12,888 nt of DNA from Dehalococcoidia bacterium UBA3254. GTDB lineage: Bacteria; Chloroflexota; Dehalococcoidia; Dehalococcoidales; UBA3254. The notes below the pieces were generated by a model. That model was not told where the DNA came from. It did no database searches and was given only the letters and a program-made list of their open reading frames with translations. The stretch lies in the NCBI GenBank assembly GCA_002362735.1, contig DEUU01000301.1:6969-19856 (forward strand), written 5' to 3'. Numbering within the stretch: position 1 is the stretch's first letter; every line of letters starts with the position of its first letter. The position numbers and the translations under genes are program-made. This document shows, one piece after another, positions 6,656 to 12,888 of the stretch.

Positions 6656-7765
6656 ATGGTAGATTCAAGAGCCGCGAAACTGGCAGATTTGCTGGTCAAT
6701 TATTCTGTTTCTGTTAAGAAAGGAGATAAGGTCGCGATCCAGGGAGAATCCCTGGCGGAGCCCTTATTAAAAGAAATCTATAGTAAAGTGATACAGGCGG
6801 GCGGTTATCCTTATTTACTGTGTTCACCGACCGGGTTGGACGAGTTATTTTACCGCTATGCCTCGGATGAACAATTAAAACATGTTCCGCCGCCGGTAAA
6901 ATTAATAATGGAGACCTATGATGTCCGCATCTCCATCGGGGGAGATGCGAATACTAAAGAGTTGAGCAGCGTAAATCCGGAGAAACTCGTAATGTTCCAG
7001 CAGGGACGAAAGGAAATTATGAAGACTTACCTTGAGCGGGCTGCCAGAGGTGAATTGCGCTGGACTTATGCTCTCTTTCCCACTAACGCCTACGCCCAGG
7101 ATGCGGAGATGGGCCTGGACGAATATGAGGATTTCGTCTACGCTGCATGTCTTGGGGATGTAAACGACCCCGTCGGTTACTGGAAGCGCTTTTCTGATTG
7201 GCAGCAAAAGATTGCAGACTGGTTTAAGGGAAAGAAGCAAATTCATGTCACAGCCCCTGAGACCGACCTGCGCTTGAGTGTCGAGGGTCGGACCTTCATC
7301 AACTGCAACGGGCACGAAAATATGCCTGATGGTGAGGTCTTTACCGGACCGGTTGAAAACAGCCTTGACGGTCAGGTCTATTTTTCCTATCCAACCATCT
7401 ATAACGGTCGTGAAGTAACGGGTGTCCGGCTCTGGTTCCAAGAAGGTAAAGTGGTTAAGGCCACGGCTGACAAAAATGATGACTTTTTACTGAAGACTCT
7501 GGATACAGACGAGGGCGCCAGGTATGTCGGTGAGTTTTCCTTCGGGACAAATCAGGGAATCAACCGGTTTACACGGCAAATTCTTTTCGACGAGAAGATC
7601 AATGGAAGTTTCCATATGGCCCTGGGGGCCAGCTATCCGGAGACCGGGGGCCTGAATGAGTCCGCGATTCACTGGGATATGATTTGTGATATGCGGCACG
7701 GCGGCAAGGTTACCGTAGATGGACAGTTAATGTACAGGGACGGCAAATTTGTAATTCCATTGTAG
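6656..7765 (+). CDS. M29-family metallo-aminopeptidase (short form)
   Basis: Dinuclear-metal exopeptidase of MEROPS family M29 (AmpS/AmpT-like), removing N-terminal residues from peptides in the cytoplasm; no signal peptide is present. It has 369 residues, shorter than the roughly 410 typical of AmpS/AmpT. All six expected metal ligands are visible: Glu227 in NMPDGEVFT, Glu293 in VGEFSFGTN, His320, Tyr327 in GASY, and His339 and Asp341 in NESAIHWD. The Tyr-to-second-His gap is only 12 residues, shorter than I recall for classical AmpS enzymes. AGGAGG lies eight bases before the ATG. The next gene's ribosome binding site overlaps this stop codon, so the two are co-translated. Peptide specificity is unknown. 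Confidence 0.9.
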   Translation: MVDSRAAKLADLLVNYSVSVKKGDKVAIQGESLAEPLLKEIYSKVIQAGGYPYLLCSPTGLDELFYRYASDEQLKHVPPPVKLIMETYDVRISIGGDANTKELSSVNPEKLVMFQQGRKEIMKTYLERAARGELRWTYALFPTNAYAQDAEMGLDEYEDFVYAACLGDVNDPVGYWKRFSDWQQKIADWFKGKKQIHVTAPETDLRLSVEGRTFINCNGHENMPDGEVFTGPVENSLDGQVYFSYPTIYNGREVTGVRLWFQEGKVVKATADKNDDFLLKTLDTDEGARYVGEFSFGTNQGINRFTRQILFDEKINGSFHMALGASYPETGGLNESAIHWDMICDMRHGGKVTVDGQLMYRDGKFVIPL

Positions 7766-7775
7766 GAGGGAATTC

Positions 7776-8237
7776 GTGAAAGCGACTGAAGGGAAGATCG
7801 GCAGGATTTTTGTTATCCGCCTTGAAGATGGAGATAAGGTCCCGGTTTGTATCGAAAGTTTTGCGGAGAAAAATAATGTCTCTGCCGGTCAGGTCATTCT
7901 GCTGGGCGGAATCGGAGGTGGGCAAGTGGTGGCAGGTCCCCGCTATTCCGACCAGATGCCGCCGGATGCGATGTTGCTGCCGGTTGACGGAGCTCATGAG
8001 GTTATCGGCGCAGGTTTGCTCGTTCCCGGAGAAGATGGCAAATCTCATTTGCACATTCACGCTGCCCTCGGGCGTGCCGGAAAGACACTTACAGGTTGTT
8101 TACGACCCGGAGTAGATATCTGGTTGGTTGGAGAAGCAATTCTTTACGAGATTGTTGGAATCAATGCCAGCCGCGTTTTAGATCCTAGAAGCGGCTTCCA
8201 GTTGCTTGAACCCGGCTCTACTCCCCGGGAGTACTGA
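7776..8237 (+). CDS. PPC/DUF296-domain protein
   Basis: Single-domain protein of the PPC (plants and prokaryotes conserved; DUF296, PF03479) family. Bacterial and archaeal members are small trimers, some with a bound metal, and their role is unknown. The 153 residues cover the whole fold: an N-terminal FVIRLEDGDKVPVCIESFA helix-strand unit, ILLGGIGGGQVV, and the core SHLHIHAALGR with His91, His93 and His95, followed by GCLRPG. Most relatives have GHL in this last position, so Cys108 replaces a potential metal ligand. The start is GTG at 7776, five bases after AGGAGGG (7764-7770), which overlaps the M29 stop. The ten-base gap makes an operon with the peptidase almost certain. Confidence 0.85.
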   Translation: MKATEGKIGRIFVIRLEDGDKVPVCIESFAEKNNVSAGQVILLGGIGGGQVVAGPRYSDQMPPDAMLLPVDGAHEVIGAGLLVPGEDGKSHLHIHAALGRAGKTLTGCLRPGVDIWLVGEAILYEIVGINASRVLDPRSGFQLLEPGSTPREY

Positions 8238-8264
8238 ATGCTCCGGCCTTCCAGTTTAGAATAA

Positions 8265-8294
8265 TTGTGTTTGGAACAACAATGATGGTATGAT
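8265..8294 (+). promoter_or_regulatory. Predicted promoter for the small membrane protein gene
   Basis: TTGTGT (8265-8270) is followed after 18 bases by TATGAT (8289-8294). A TGG immediately before TATGAT makes an extended -10. It lies 35 bases ahead of the GTG start. Confidence 0.45.
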
Positions 8295-8328
8295 GTTCTT
8301 GTCATAACGATCTTAATGGAGTAACTAA

Positions 8329-8682
8329 GTGAGCGAATCTACCCGGATTATTATTTTTCTTATACTCATCATGATTCTTTTGCTGGCTTTGGCCTTCCTG
8401 GGCTCCAACTTTCTGATGCGCCGGGCTATTAAAGCCGTCATTAAAATGTTCCGTCAGGGTGAAGCATTGACCCCCGAGACCGCAAAAACCTCTGAAGAGC
8501 TCGGTTTTAAAAGAAAATCTTTCCTTCAGTTTAAGGCTTTAAGGGATTACAAGCCTTCCGCTATGAATATCTTGATGAGGGCTGATATCATTCAAACAAC
8601 CGAAGATGGCCGACTTTTTCTTTCCGAAGACCGACTGATGCAGACCAACCTGGAACAGAAACTTAGCGGTCAGAAAAGCTAA
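8329..8682 (+). CDS. Small membrane-anchored protein with winged-helix-like tail, function unknown
   Basis: Unrecognised 117-residue protein. One N-terminal hydrophobic helix (about residues 7-29) is followed by a positively charged stretch (RRAIKAVIK), so the remainder should be cytoplasmic. The tail has a helix, KSFLQFKALRDYKPSAMNILMRADIIQ, then a short turn with TTEDGRLFLSED. The pattern of two helices plus a beta hairpin carrying an xDGRxxLSE wing recalls winged-helix domains; this is pattern matching only. The start is GTG at 8329 with GGAG (8317-8320) eight bases upstream. It could be a membrane-tethered regulator or a partner of the ABC-2 exporter encoded 367 bases downstream, but nothing in the sequence proves a link. 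Confidence 0.7.
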   Translation: MSESTRIIIFLILIMILLLALAFLGSNFLMRRAIKAVIKMFRQGEALTPETAKTSEELGFKRKSFLQFKALRDYKPSAMNILMRADIIQTTEDGRLFLSEDRLMQTNLEQKLSGQKS

Positions 8683-8749
8683 AACTGCATTCGTCCCCCG
8701 ATACCACCCATAAGCATCAATATTTCAAATAAAAAAGGAGTATTGATCA

Positions 8750-8791
8750 ATGGTAGTTCTGCGTTCTTCCACTGCATATCAATTCACCTGA
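8750..8791 (+). CDS. Possible 13-residue leader peptide ORF
   Basis: AAGGAG (8735-8740) lies nine bases before an ATG that opens a 13-codon frame (MVVLRSSTAYQFT) ended by TGA. A 7-bp inverted repeat, ATCAATA (8716-8722) and TATTGAT (8741-8747), flanks the ribosome binding site and could fold over it, and ATTGATCAAT (8742-8751) is itself palindromic. The ORF shows no run of a single amino acid, as a classical attenuator would. It may be a chance ORF. Confidence 0.2.
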   Translation: MVVLRSSTAYQFT

Positions 8792-8978
8792 AAAGCCACT
8801 TGTCTTTGGTTAATCCGGCGTCTATAACATATTAACATGCTAATTGGGTGAATATTCTATCCCTCAATATCGGGGCTGGGTTAAGGCCGGGAAGATTCCT
8901 GAAGGATTTCTTCAGACAGCGCGGTCGAATTCAATGCCAACTAGCCTTTTGGCCAGGTAAAAACTCCTCCCCTGTCCA

Positions 8979-9000
8979 ACTGGTAATCTTCCAATCCAGT
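8979..9000. promoter_or_regulatory. Inverted repeat at the ABC operon promoter (possible operator)
   Basis: ACTGG (8979-8983) and CCAGT (8996-9000) form a dyad with a 12-base centre. It covers the -35 and spacer region and ends directly against the extended -10. This is where a repressor would act, but the arms are short and chance occurrence is possible. Confidence 0.3.
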
Positions 9001-9008
9001 GCTATAAT
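9000..9008 (+). promoter_or_regulatory. Extended -10 promoter of the ABC-2 operon
   Basis: TGCTATAAT is a perfect extended -10 (TGn-TATAAT). No good -35 is present (ACTGGT or CTGGTA at the expected distance), which extended -10 promoters tolerate. Transcription would begin near 9015, about 35 bases ahead of the ATPase start codon. Confidence 0.6.
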
Positions 9009-9049
9009 CTTCTATATCAGTAAAACACCGGATCGATGGAGAAAGGACT

Positions 9050-9802
9050 ATGGCAGAAGTATTTTTAGTCACCATGGATATCCACAAAAGCTTTAACGGT
9101 AATCATGCTGTAAACGGCGTCTCTTTTTCGATTGAAAAGGGTGAAATTTTTGGACTTCTCGGACCCAACGGAGCCGGCAAGACCACTACTATCCGCATCC
9201 TGTCTACCATTATTCAGCCTGACAGTGGGGAAGTAACCATCGGCGGCTATTCACTGAAGAATCAAGCCGACTCAGTCCGCAGCCTTATCGGAATTTGCCC
9301 TCAGGAGCTAGCCCTTTACGCTGACTTATCGGCATTCGATAACCTGGTCTTTTTCGGCCGTATGACAGGATTAAACAGCCAGGAAGCCCGCGAACAGGCC
9401 ATGGCGAAGCTGGAATTAATGGGTCTGGCAGACAGAGCTCGCAAAGGTAAAGTCGACAAGTTTTCCGGTGGTATGAAGAGGAGGGTGAATCTGGCTATCG
9501 CCCTTATGGGCCATCCTCAGCTTCTTTTTTTGGATGAGCCCACCGTCGGCATTGATCCTCAATCTCGCAATAATATTTACGAGACCATCGAAAGTTTACG
9601 CGATAAAGGAATGACGATTCTTTATACTACTCATTACATGGAAGAGGCTGACCGCCTCTGTAAGCGGGTAGCCATAATGGATGGAGGCAAGATTATTGCC
9701 ATGGACACACCGCATCATCTGAAGAGTCAGATCGGCGACCCGGAGCACGTTACTCTGGAAGCCGTCTTTTTAAAACTGACTGGCCGGAGCCTGAGAGATT
9801 AA
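9050..9802 (+). CDS. ABC-2 type exporter ATP-binding protein (DrrA/NodI-like)
   Basis: Cytoplasmic ATPase that powers the two permeases encoded next to it. In its 250 residues: Walker A GPNGAGKTT (38-46), Q-loop Gln85 in CPQE, signature FSGGMKRR (138-145), Walker B LLFLDEPT (158-165) with catalytic Glu163, D-loop GID, and switch His195 in TTHYMEE. The C-terminal TLEAVFLKLTGRSLRD is the tail common to DrrA/CcmA-type ATPases of drug, lipid or polysaccharide exporters. GGAG (9038-9041) supports the ATG at eight bases. A later ATG at residue 9 is less well placed. The stop is immediately followed by the first permease start. The exported substrate is not identifiable. Confidence 0.95.
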   Translation: MAEVFLVTMDIHKSFNGNHAVNGVSFSIEKGEIFGLLGPNGAGKTTTIRILSTIIQPDSGEVTIGGYSLKNQADSVRSLIGICPQELALYADLSAFDNLVFFGRMTGLNSQEAREQAMAKLELMGLADRARKGKVDKFSGGMKRRVNLAIALMGHPQLLFLDEPTVGIDPQSRNNIYETIESLRDKGMTILYTTHYMEEADRLCKRVAIMDGGKIIAMDTPHHLKSQIGDPEHVTLEAVFLKLTGRSLRD

Positions 9803-10984
9803 ATGAGAAAAGCTTTTTTTATCACCATTAAAGAAGTCCGCGACTTTTTGCGGGACAAAGGTGATCTGTCCTTCAGCCTGCTCCTTCCGATCCTGATTTT
9901 CGCCTTAATGCTGGGAGTGTTCGGCGGCGATCTTCAATTCAACGGTACTGCTTATATCGTGAACGAGGACCCCGGCGGCAGATATTCTTCCCTTTTAATA
10001 GACCGTCTTCGAAGCTTCAACGGTTTAACGGTCCAAACCATTTCACGGGAAAATGCAGATAGCCGGCTTTCCCGCTCCAATATCCAATTCGCGGTTTATA
10101 TTCCCGCCGGTTTTTCCGCTGAGCTGGCAGCCAGCAAAGACGTTCAGCTCACTTTTAAGCAAAGGGGTAACGGCGGCACTGAAGGACAAATCGTCGCAAA
10201 TCTGGTCCGGGGAGCCGCTGAAGAGGTTATTCAGGAACTGCAGGTGCAGAACCAGGTTAAGAATGATATCAAAAATACCTCTGCCAGCCCTCAGCAAATT
10301 CAATTGGCAGTACAGCAAATTCTTTCTCAGGAATCTTCTTCCCCTTCCATAAAGGTTAGCGAGACCGCGTTAGGCAGTAATCCTGACCCGGTGAACCAGT
10401 TTCTACCTGGTATTCTAACCATGTTTGTTCTCTTTTCCATTAACCTCACCGCCCAGTCTCTGGTTGAAGAGAGGCGAAAAGGGACGCTTGAGCGATTAAT
10501 TACTACCCGGCTGACGACAGGCCAGCTCTTTAGCGGTAAATTCATGGCTTATACCGCCCGCGCCTTTGTACAAACTCTCATTCTCTTACTACTCGCTTAT
10601 GCGGTCTTTAGAATCTTCACTCCGGTATCATTCCTGGAAGCTTTGGTAGTAGCTCTGGTCTTTGGAGCGGCTGCCAGTACTCTCGGGCTGATTATCGGTT
10701 CGATTGCACGTACTGAAAACCAGGCTATCTGGATCGCTGTTTTCTTCACTATGGTCATGGTCATGCTCTCCGGGACCTTTATGCCCATCTCAGAGGGTAC
10801 ATTCTTATACACGCTTAGCCGATTTTCCCTGAATACTTATGCTAGTGATGCCTTCCGAGCCCTCATATCTCAAGGAGGCTCTCTGGCAGATATCAAAGTG
10901 GAGATTTTGGTCATGCTGGGAGTGGTAGTCGTGGGACTTTTCATCAGCCGCCTGTTATTCCGGGTCACCCAGGGAGGAAAGTAG
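9803..10984 (+). CDS. ABC-2 type exporter permease, first subunit
   Basis: Membrane subunit of the ABC-2 family (YhgE/DrrB/YbhR-like architecture). The 393 residues give one N-terminal helix (about 22-41), a ~155-residue extracytoplasmic domain (45-199), then five helices (about 200-220, 249-270, 278-301, 308-327 and 368-386). VEERRKGTLERLITTRLTTGQL (221-242) is the conserved cytoplasmic coupling segment that meets the ATPase. The start ATG directly abuts the ATPase stop with no spacer, so translation is probably coupled. The outer domain is rich in Gln and Ser near 150-185. It is paired with a second, different permease, implying a heterodimer. Confidence 0.9.
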   Translation: MRKAFFITIKEVRDFLRDKGDLSFSLLLPILIFALMLGVFGGDLQFNGTAYIVNEDPGGRYSSLLIDRLRSFNGLTVQTISRENADSRLSRSNIQFAVYIPAGFSAELAASKDVQLTFKQRGNGGTEGQIVANLVRGAAEEVIQELQVQNQVKNDIKNTSASPQQIQLAVQQILSQESSSPSIKVSETALGSNPDPVNQFLPGILTMFVLFSINLTAQSLVEERRKGTLERLITTRLTTGQLFSGKFMAYTARAFVQTLILLLLAYAVFRIFTPVSFLEALVVALVFGAAASTLGLIIGSIARTENQAIWIAVFFTMVMVMLSGTFMPISEGTFLYTLSRFSLNTYASDAFRALISQGGSLADIKVEILVMLGVVVVGLFISRLLFRVTQGGK

Positions 10985-10991
10985 GATAAAG

Positions 10992-12230
10992 ATGAGTCAA
11001 TCAAAACGGGCCTGGTTCTACGCTCTAAAAAATTTAAGACTGTTTGTCACGGATCGAACGGCGGTCATCATGTTCATTCTTTTCCCCTTCCTTTTCATTG
11101 TGATGTTCAACATACTGATGAGCAATACGGGGAGCCAGGACACCCGCCTGGAGCTGCATCTCGCCACTCAGGAAACGAACGGTCTCAGCCAGCACATTAT
11201 CCAATCACTCGTAACGACGGATGATTCTCACCTCAAGCCTGGCGACCCAAAGATTGTTTGGGAGAAGGATTACAACCTGGCCCGGGCTGATGTCGAAACC
11301 AAAAAGCTGGCCGGATTCCTGGCTTTTCCGGCGGATTTCACGCAAAACCTTCAGGTCGGTAAATTGACGAACCTGGAAATTGTGGTCCAGGCCGATGACA
11401 CGAACATGCGGGCTGCACTGAACGGCTTTGCCCAGGGAATTGCTGCCAGACTTCAGTCCGATATCGTGACTTTAAAATCCGTTGTCTCTCTTCTCCAGCA
11501 GGAAGGAGCGACCGCAGCGGATATCCAGCAAGCGGCAGCCCAGGTCCTGCAGCATGAAGGCCAGACAGCCGGCATTTCACCCGTTATCTCTTATCAGATA
11601 GACAGCGTGGGACAGGTCAAACCGTTAAATCCTTCATCTTATGTCGTCCCCGGTTATCTGGTGATGTTCGTCTTCTTTGCTTCTGCGATAGCAGCCGTGG
11701 ACATCATCCGGGTCCGCCAGAACCATACGCTGGAGCGGTTGCTGGCCAGTTCCGTCAGGAAAGAGACTATCCTGGGCGGAATTTACCTGGGCGCGGTCCT
11801 TAAAGGTCTCGTCCAGATAGCCATCTTCTGGACGTTCGGCATTCTGGTCTTTCACGTTGATATGGGCTTTGCACCCTGGGCAGTCATCGTTATCAGCCTT
11901 CTGATGGTTATCATGTCCGCCGGTTTCTCTTTGATGCTGGCCACTCTGGTCAAGACTGACCGCAGCGCTAGCGCCATCGCTGTTCTTTGCACATTATTAC
12001 TTGCTCCGCTGGGCGGCTGCTGGTGGCCTCTCTTTATTGCTCCGCAGTGGATGCAATTCCTGGCCAAATTCACTCCGCATGGTTGGGCCAATGCCGGTTT
12101 CGACAAGCTGTTAATCTTCGGAGCTTCAGGCGGAGATGTTTTATGGGAAATGCTGGCGCTGGCAGGATTCGCAGTTGCCTTTATAATTGTGGCTCTTATC
12201 AATTTCCGTACCAGCGCCGATGCTGTTTAA
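10992..12230 (+). CDS. ABC-2 type exporter permease, second subunit
   Basis: Second membrane subunit, 412 residues, with the same layout as its neighbour: helix about 24-44, a large outer domain (~45-216) with a Gln/Ala-rich helical stretch (168-190), then helices near 217-238, 262-286, 296-319, 325-348 and 385-404. The coupling segment is VRQNHTLERLLASSVRKETI (241-260). TPHGWANAGFDKLLIFGASG before the last helix is typical of this family. AGGA (10983-10986) lies five bases ahead of ATG, and the gap after the first permease is seven bases. The two permeases share topology and motifs but are clearly diverged, so the pair is an old duplication. It ends two bases from the convergent flavin-barrel gene. 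Confidence 0.9.
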   Translation: MSQSKRAWFYALKNLRLFVTDRTAVIMFILFPFLFIVMFNILMSNTGSQDTRLELHLATQETNGLSQHIIQSLVTTDDSHLKPGDPKIVWEKDYNLARADVETKKLAGFLAFPADFTQNLQVGKLTNLEIVVQADDTNMRAALNGFAQGIAARLQSDIVTLKSVVSLLQQEGATAADIQQAAAQVLQHEGQTAGISPVISYQIDSVGQVKPLNPSSYVVPGYLVMFVFFASAIAAVDIIRVRQNHTLERLLASSVRKETILGGIYLGAVLKGLVQIAIFWTFGILVFHVDMGFAPWAVIVISLLMVIMSAGFSLMLATLVKTDRSASAIAVLCTLLLAPLGGCWWPLFIAPQWMQFLAKFTPHGWANAGFDKLLIFGASGGDVLWEMLALAGFAVAFIIVALINFRTSADAV

Positions 12231-12232
12231 GT

Positions 12233-12652
12233 TTAAAATAAATCCGTATATGTCTTCGGATCAAAATTCGTTTTCCCGGTCCACCAGAAAGCTTTGGCAT
12301 TCTTGATACGGTACATCGCTACTATATCCCAGCCCTTAGCGTCTACCGTCTTTTTCATGAACGCCCGGTCCGCCACGACCTGCTTCTTCAGCTCCATACT
12401 TTCATCTATTTCTGCCTGGCCGCTGACCCGGAGTTGTCGGCCGCCTACGGGATCTCTGAAGCATAGTTCTACGTTCGGATTCTTCTGTAACTGGGGATGA
12501 ATATCTTTGATTTTCCAGGTCTGCAAGAGAATGCCTTTCTCATCCACTTTATACAAAGTAAAACCCCGTACATGAGGTTTGTCATCTTCCACCGTCGCTA
12601 CATAACAGTCCGGGTTTGATTTAATATAATCTATAATTTCTGTCCTGGTCAT
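12233..12652 (-). CDS. Pyridoxamine 5'-phosphate oxidase-family (flavin split-barrel) protein
   Basis: Small cytoplasmic protein of 139 residues with the flavin split-barrel pattern. Two opening strands read CYVATVEDDKPHVRGFTLY, then the LLQTWKIKDIHPQLQKNPNVELCF helix-strand element, GRQLRVSGQAEI, and a C-terminal RIKNAKAFWW strand. Such single-domain members bind FMN, F420 or haem and include reductases and many proteins of unknown role; true PdxH enzymes are longer, so vitamin B6 synthesis is unlikely. AGGAGG (12658-12663) lies five bases before the ATG. It is in the same direction as, and 53 bases downstream of, the carbonic-anhydrase-like gene, so the two may be co-transcribed. It converges on the ABC operon with a two-base gap and no room for a separate terminator. 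Confidence 0.87.
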   Translation of the reverse strand: MTRTEIIDYIKSNPDCYVATVEDDKPHVRGFTLYKVDEKGILLQTWKIKDIHPQLQKNPNVELCFRDPVGGRQLRVSGQAEIDESMELKKQVVADRAFMKKTVDAKGWDIVAMYRIKNAKAFWWTGKTNFDPKTYTDLF

Positions 12653-12705
12653 TTTATCCTCCTTAGTTTGGTTTAATAAAGAGCATTTTCTGTGCTTCGG
12701 AATTA

Positions 12706-12888
12706 TTATACTTCACTAACCTTCCAGTTTTCATCTACCCAGAGTCCTATGGTGCGTACCGGGAAACCCCAGGAGTCGAGCACTTTCAGAGAATCTTTAA
12801 TCTGTAGAACCTGAGCTGCTTTATCAACCGGATTCCCGGCGCAATCGTGATGCCCCAGGACCGCTATGATCCTGGAACCATGTTTGTT
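12706..12888 (-). CDS. Putative beta-carbonic-anhydrase-like protein, C-terminal 60 residues (5' end outside window)
   Basis: Only the last 60 codons are in the window, and the frame runs off the right edge. The visible part begins NKHGSRIIAVLGHHDCAGNP. GHHDC supplies the H-x-x-C pair that provides two zinc ligands in beta-carbonic anhydrases, and it follows a hydrophobic strand (IIAVLG) as in that fold. The remainder, a helix then SWGFPVRTIGLWVDENWKV, matches the ending I associate with the putative carbonic anhydrase family Pro_CA_2 (PF20393). Whether these hydrate CO2 is not established. The first zinc ligand (Cys) and the Asp/Arg pair would be upstream and cannot be checked. No terminator separates it from the flavin-barrel gene. 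Confidence 0.65.
   Translation of the reverse strand, partial: NKHGSRIIAVLGHHDCAGNPVDKAAQVLQIKDSLKVLDSWGFPVRTIGLWVDENWKVSEV

Larger units (their letters stand above)
8683..9049. other. 367-bp gap without a confident gene
   Basis: No conserved protein or RNA family was recognised here. It holds a 13-codon ORF with a good ribosome binding site (8750-8791), a 6-bp hairpin CTGAAG-N5-CTTCAG (8899-8915) without a T-run, a 5-bp inverted repeat GCCAA-N8-TTGGC (8936-8953), an ACTGG-N12-CCAGT repeat (8979-9000) and an extended -10 promoter (9000-9008). A longer open frame from 8848 to 9096 crosses the promoter and the ABC gene start and looks spurious. Confidence 0.6.

Noticed and set aside
6902..7441. 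Open frame of 179 codons on the - strand
   Set aside because: It is antisense to the M29 aminopeptidase, with no ribosome binding site or recognisable motif, so it is a shadow of a real gene.
8683..9049. Possible riboswitch or structured RNA in the large gap
   Set aside because: Only short isolated hairpins were found. I recognised no known riboswitch core and no intrinsic terminator ahead of the ATPase start.
8848..9096. 82-codon + strand frame in the gap before the ABC operon
   Set aside because: It has a GTG start without a ribosome binding site, runs through the extended -10 promoter and into the ATPase gene in another frame, and has no recognisable domain.
12233..12652. Annotation as PdxH (vitamin B6 biosynthesis)
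   Set aside because: At 139 residues it is a minimal split barrel, shorter than PdxH, and I saw no PdxH-specific C-terminal domain.

Overview
The window reads as a stretch of chromosome from an anaerobic or facultatively anaerobic bacterium. GC content is roughly balanced, Shine-Dalgarno sequences are strong (AGGAGG type), genes are closely packed, and all the large genes are intact. A surface protein with a Pro/Thr-rich stalk and a C-terminal membrane anchor but no LPXTG motif, a lipoprotein-like linker on the TRAP binding protein, an OFA-family carrier and a short-form M29 peptidase would fit a Dehalococcoidia-like Chloroflexota or a Clostridia-like Firmicute. This is an inference from gene content only. 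No rRNA, tRNA, CRISPR array, insertion sequence or phage gene is visible.

Left block (1-2993, +): a tripartite TRAP transporter operon. The binding protein DctP lacks its 5' end in this window. It is followed by DctQ and DctM, whose reading frames overlap, and the operon closes with a clear intrinsic terminator at 2958-2993.

Second block (2994-4399, +): a single OFA-family MFS carrier behind a predicted sigma70-type promoter. Two tandem CRP/FNR-type palindromes (TGTGA-N6-TCACA and TGTGA-N6-TCACT, 17-bp period) lie at or just downstream of the predicted start of transcription. This is the most distinctive regulatory signal in the window.

Third block (4468-6480, -): a modular exported protein with signal peptide, cohesin-like domain, two tandem Ig-like repeats, a run of 13 glycines, a further beta-rich domain, a TP-repeat stalk and a membrane anchor. 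It appears to start at TTG. It is transcribed divergently from an M29 aminopeptidase gene, which forms a compact pair with a PPC/DUF296 gene (6656-8237, +). The PPC protein has an HxHxH motif and a Cys where a His is usual.

Fourth block (8329-12230, +): a small membrane-anchored protein with a winged-helix-like tail, a 367-bp gap carrying promoter-like and operator-like sequences, and a three-gene ABC-2 exporter (one ATPase and two different permeases).

Right edge (12233-12888, -): a small flavin split-barrel (PNPOx-like) gene, preceded by the 3' end of a putative beta-carbonic-anhydrase-like gene cut by the window edge.

I found no convincing wholly new multi-gene system. The best leads are the tandem operators, the M29/PPC pair with its altered metal site, and the anchored cohesin-like protein.
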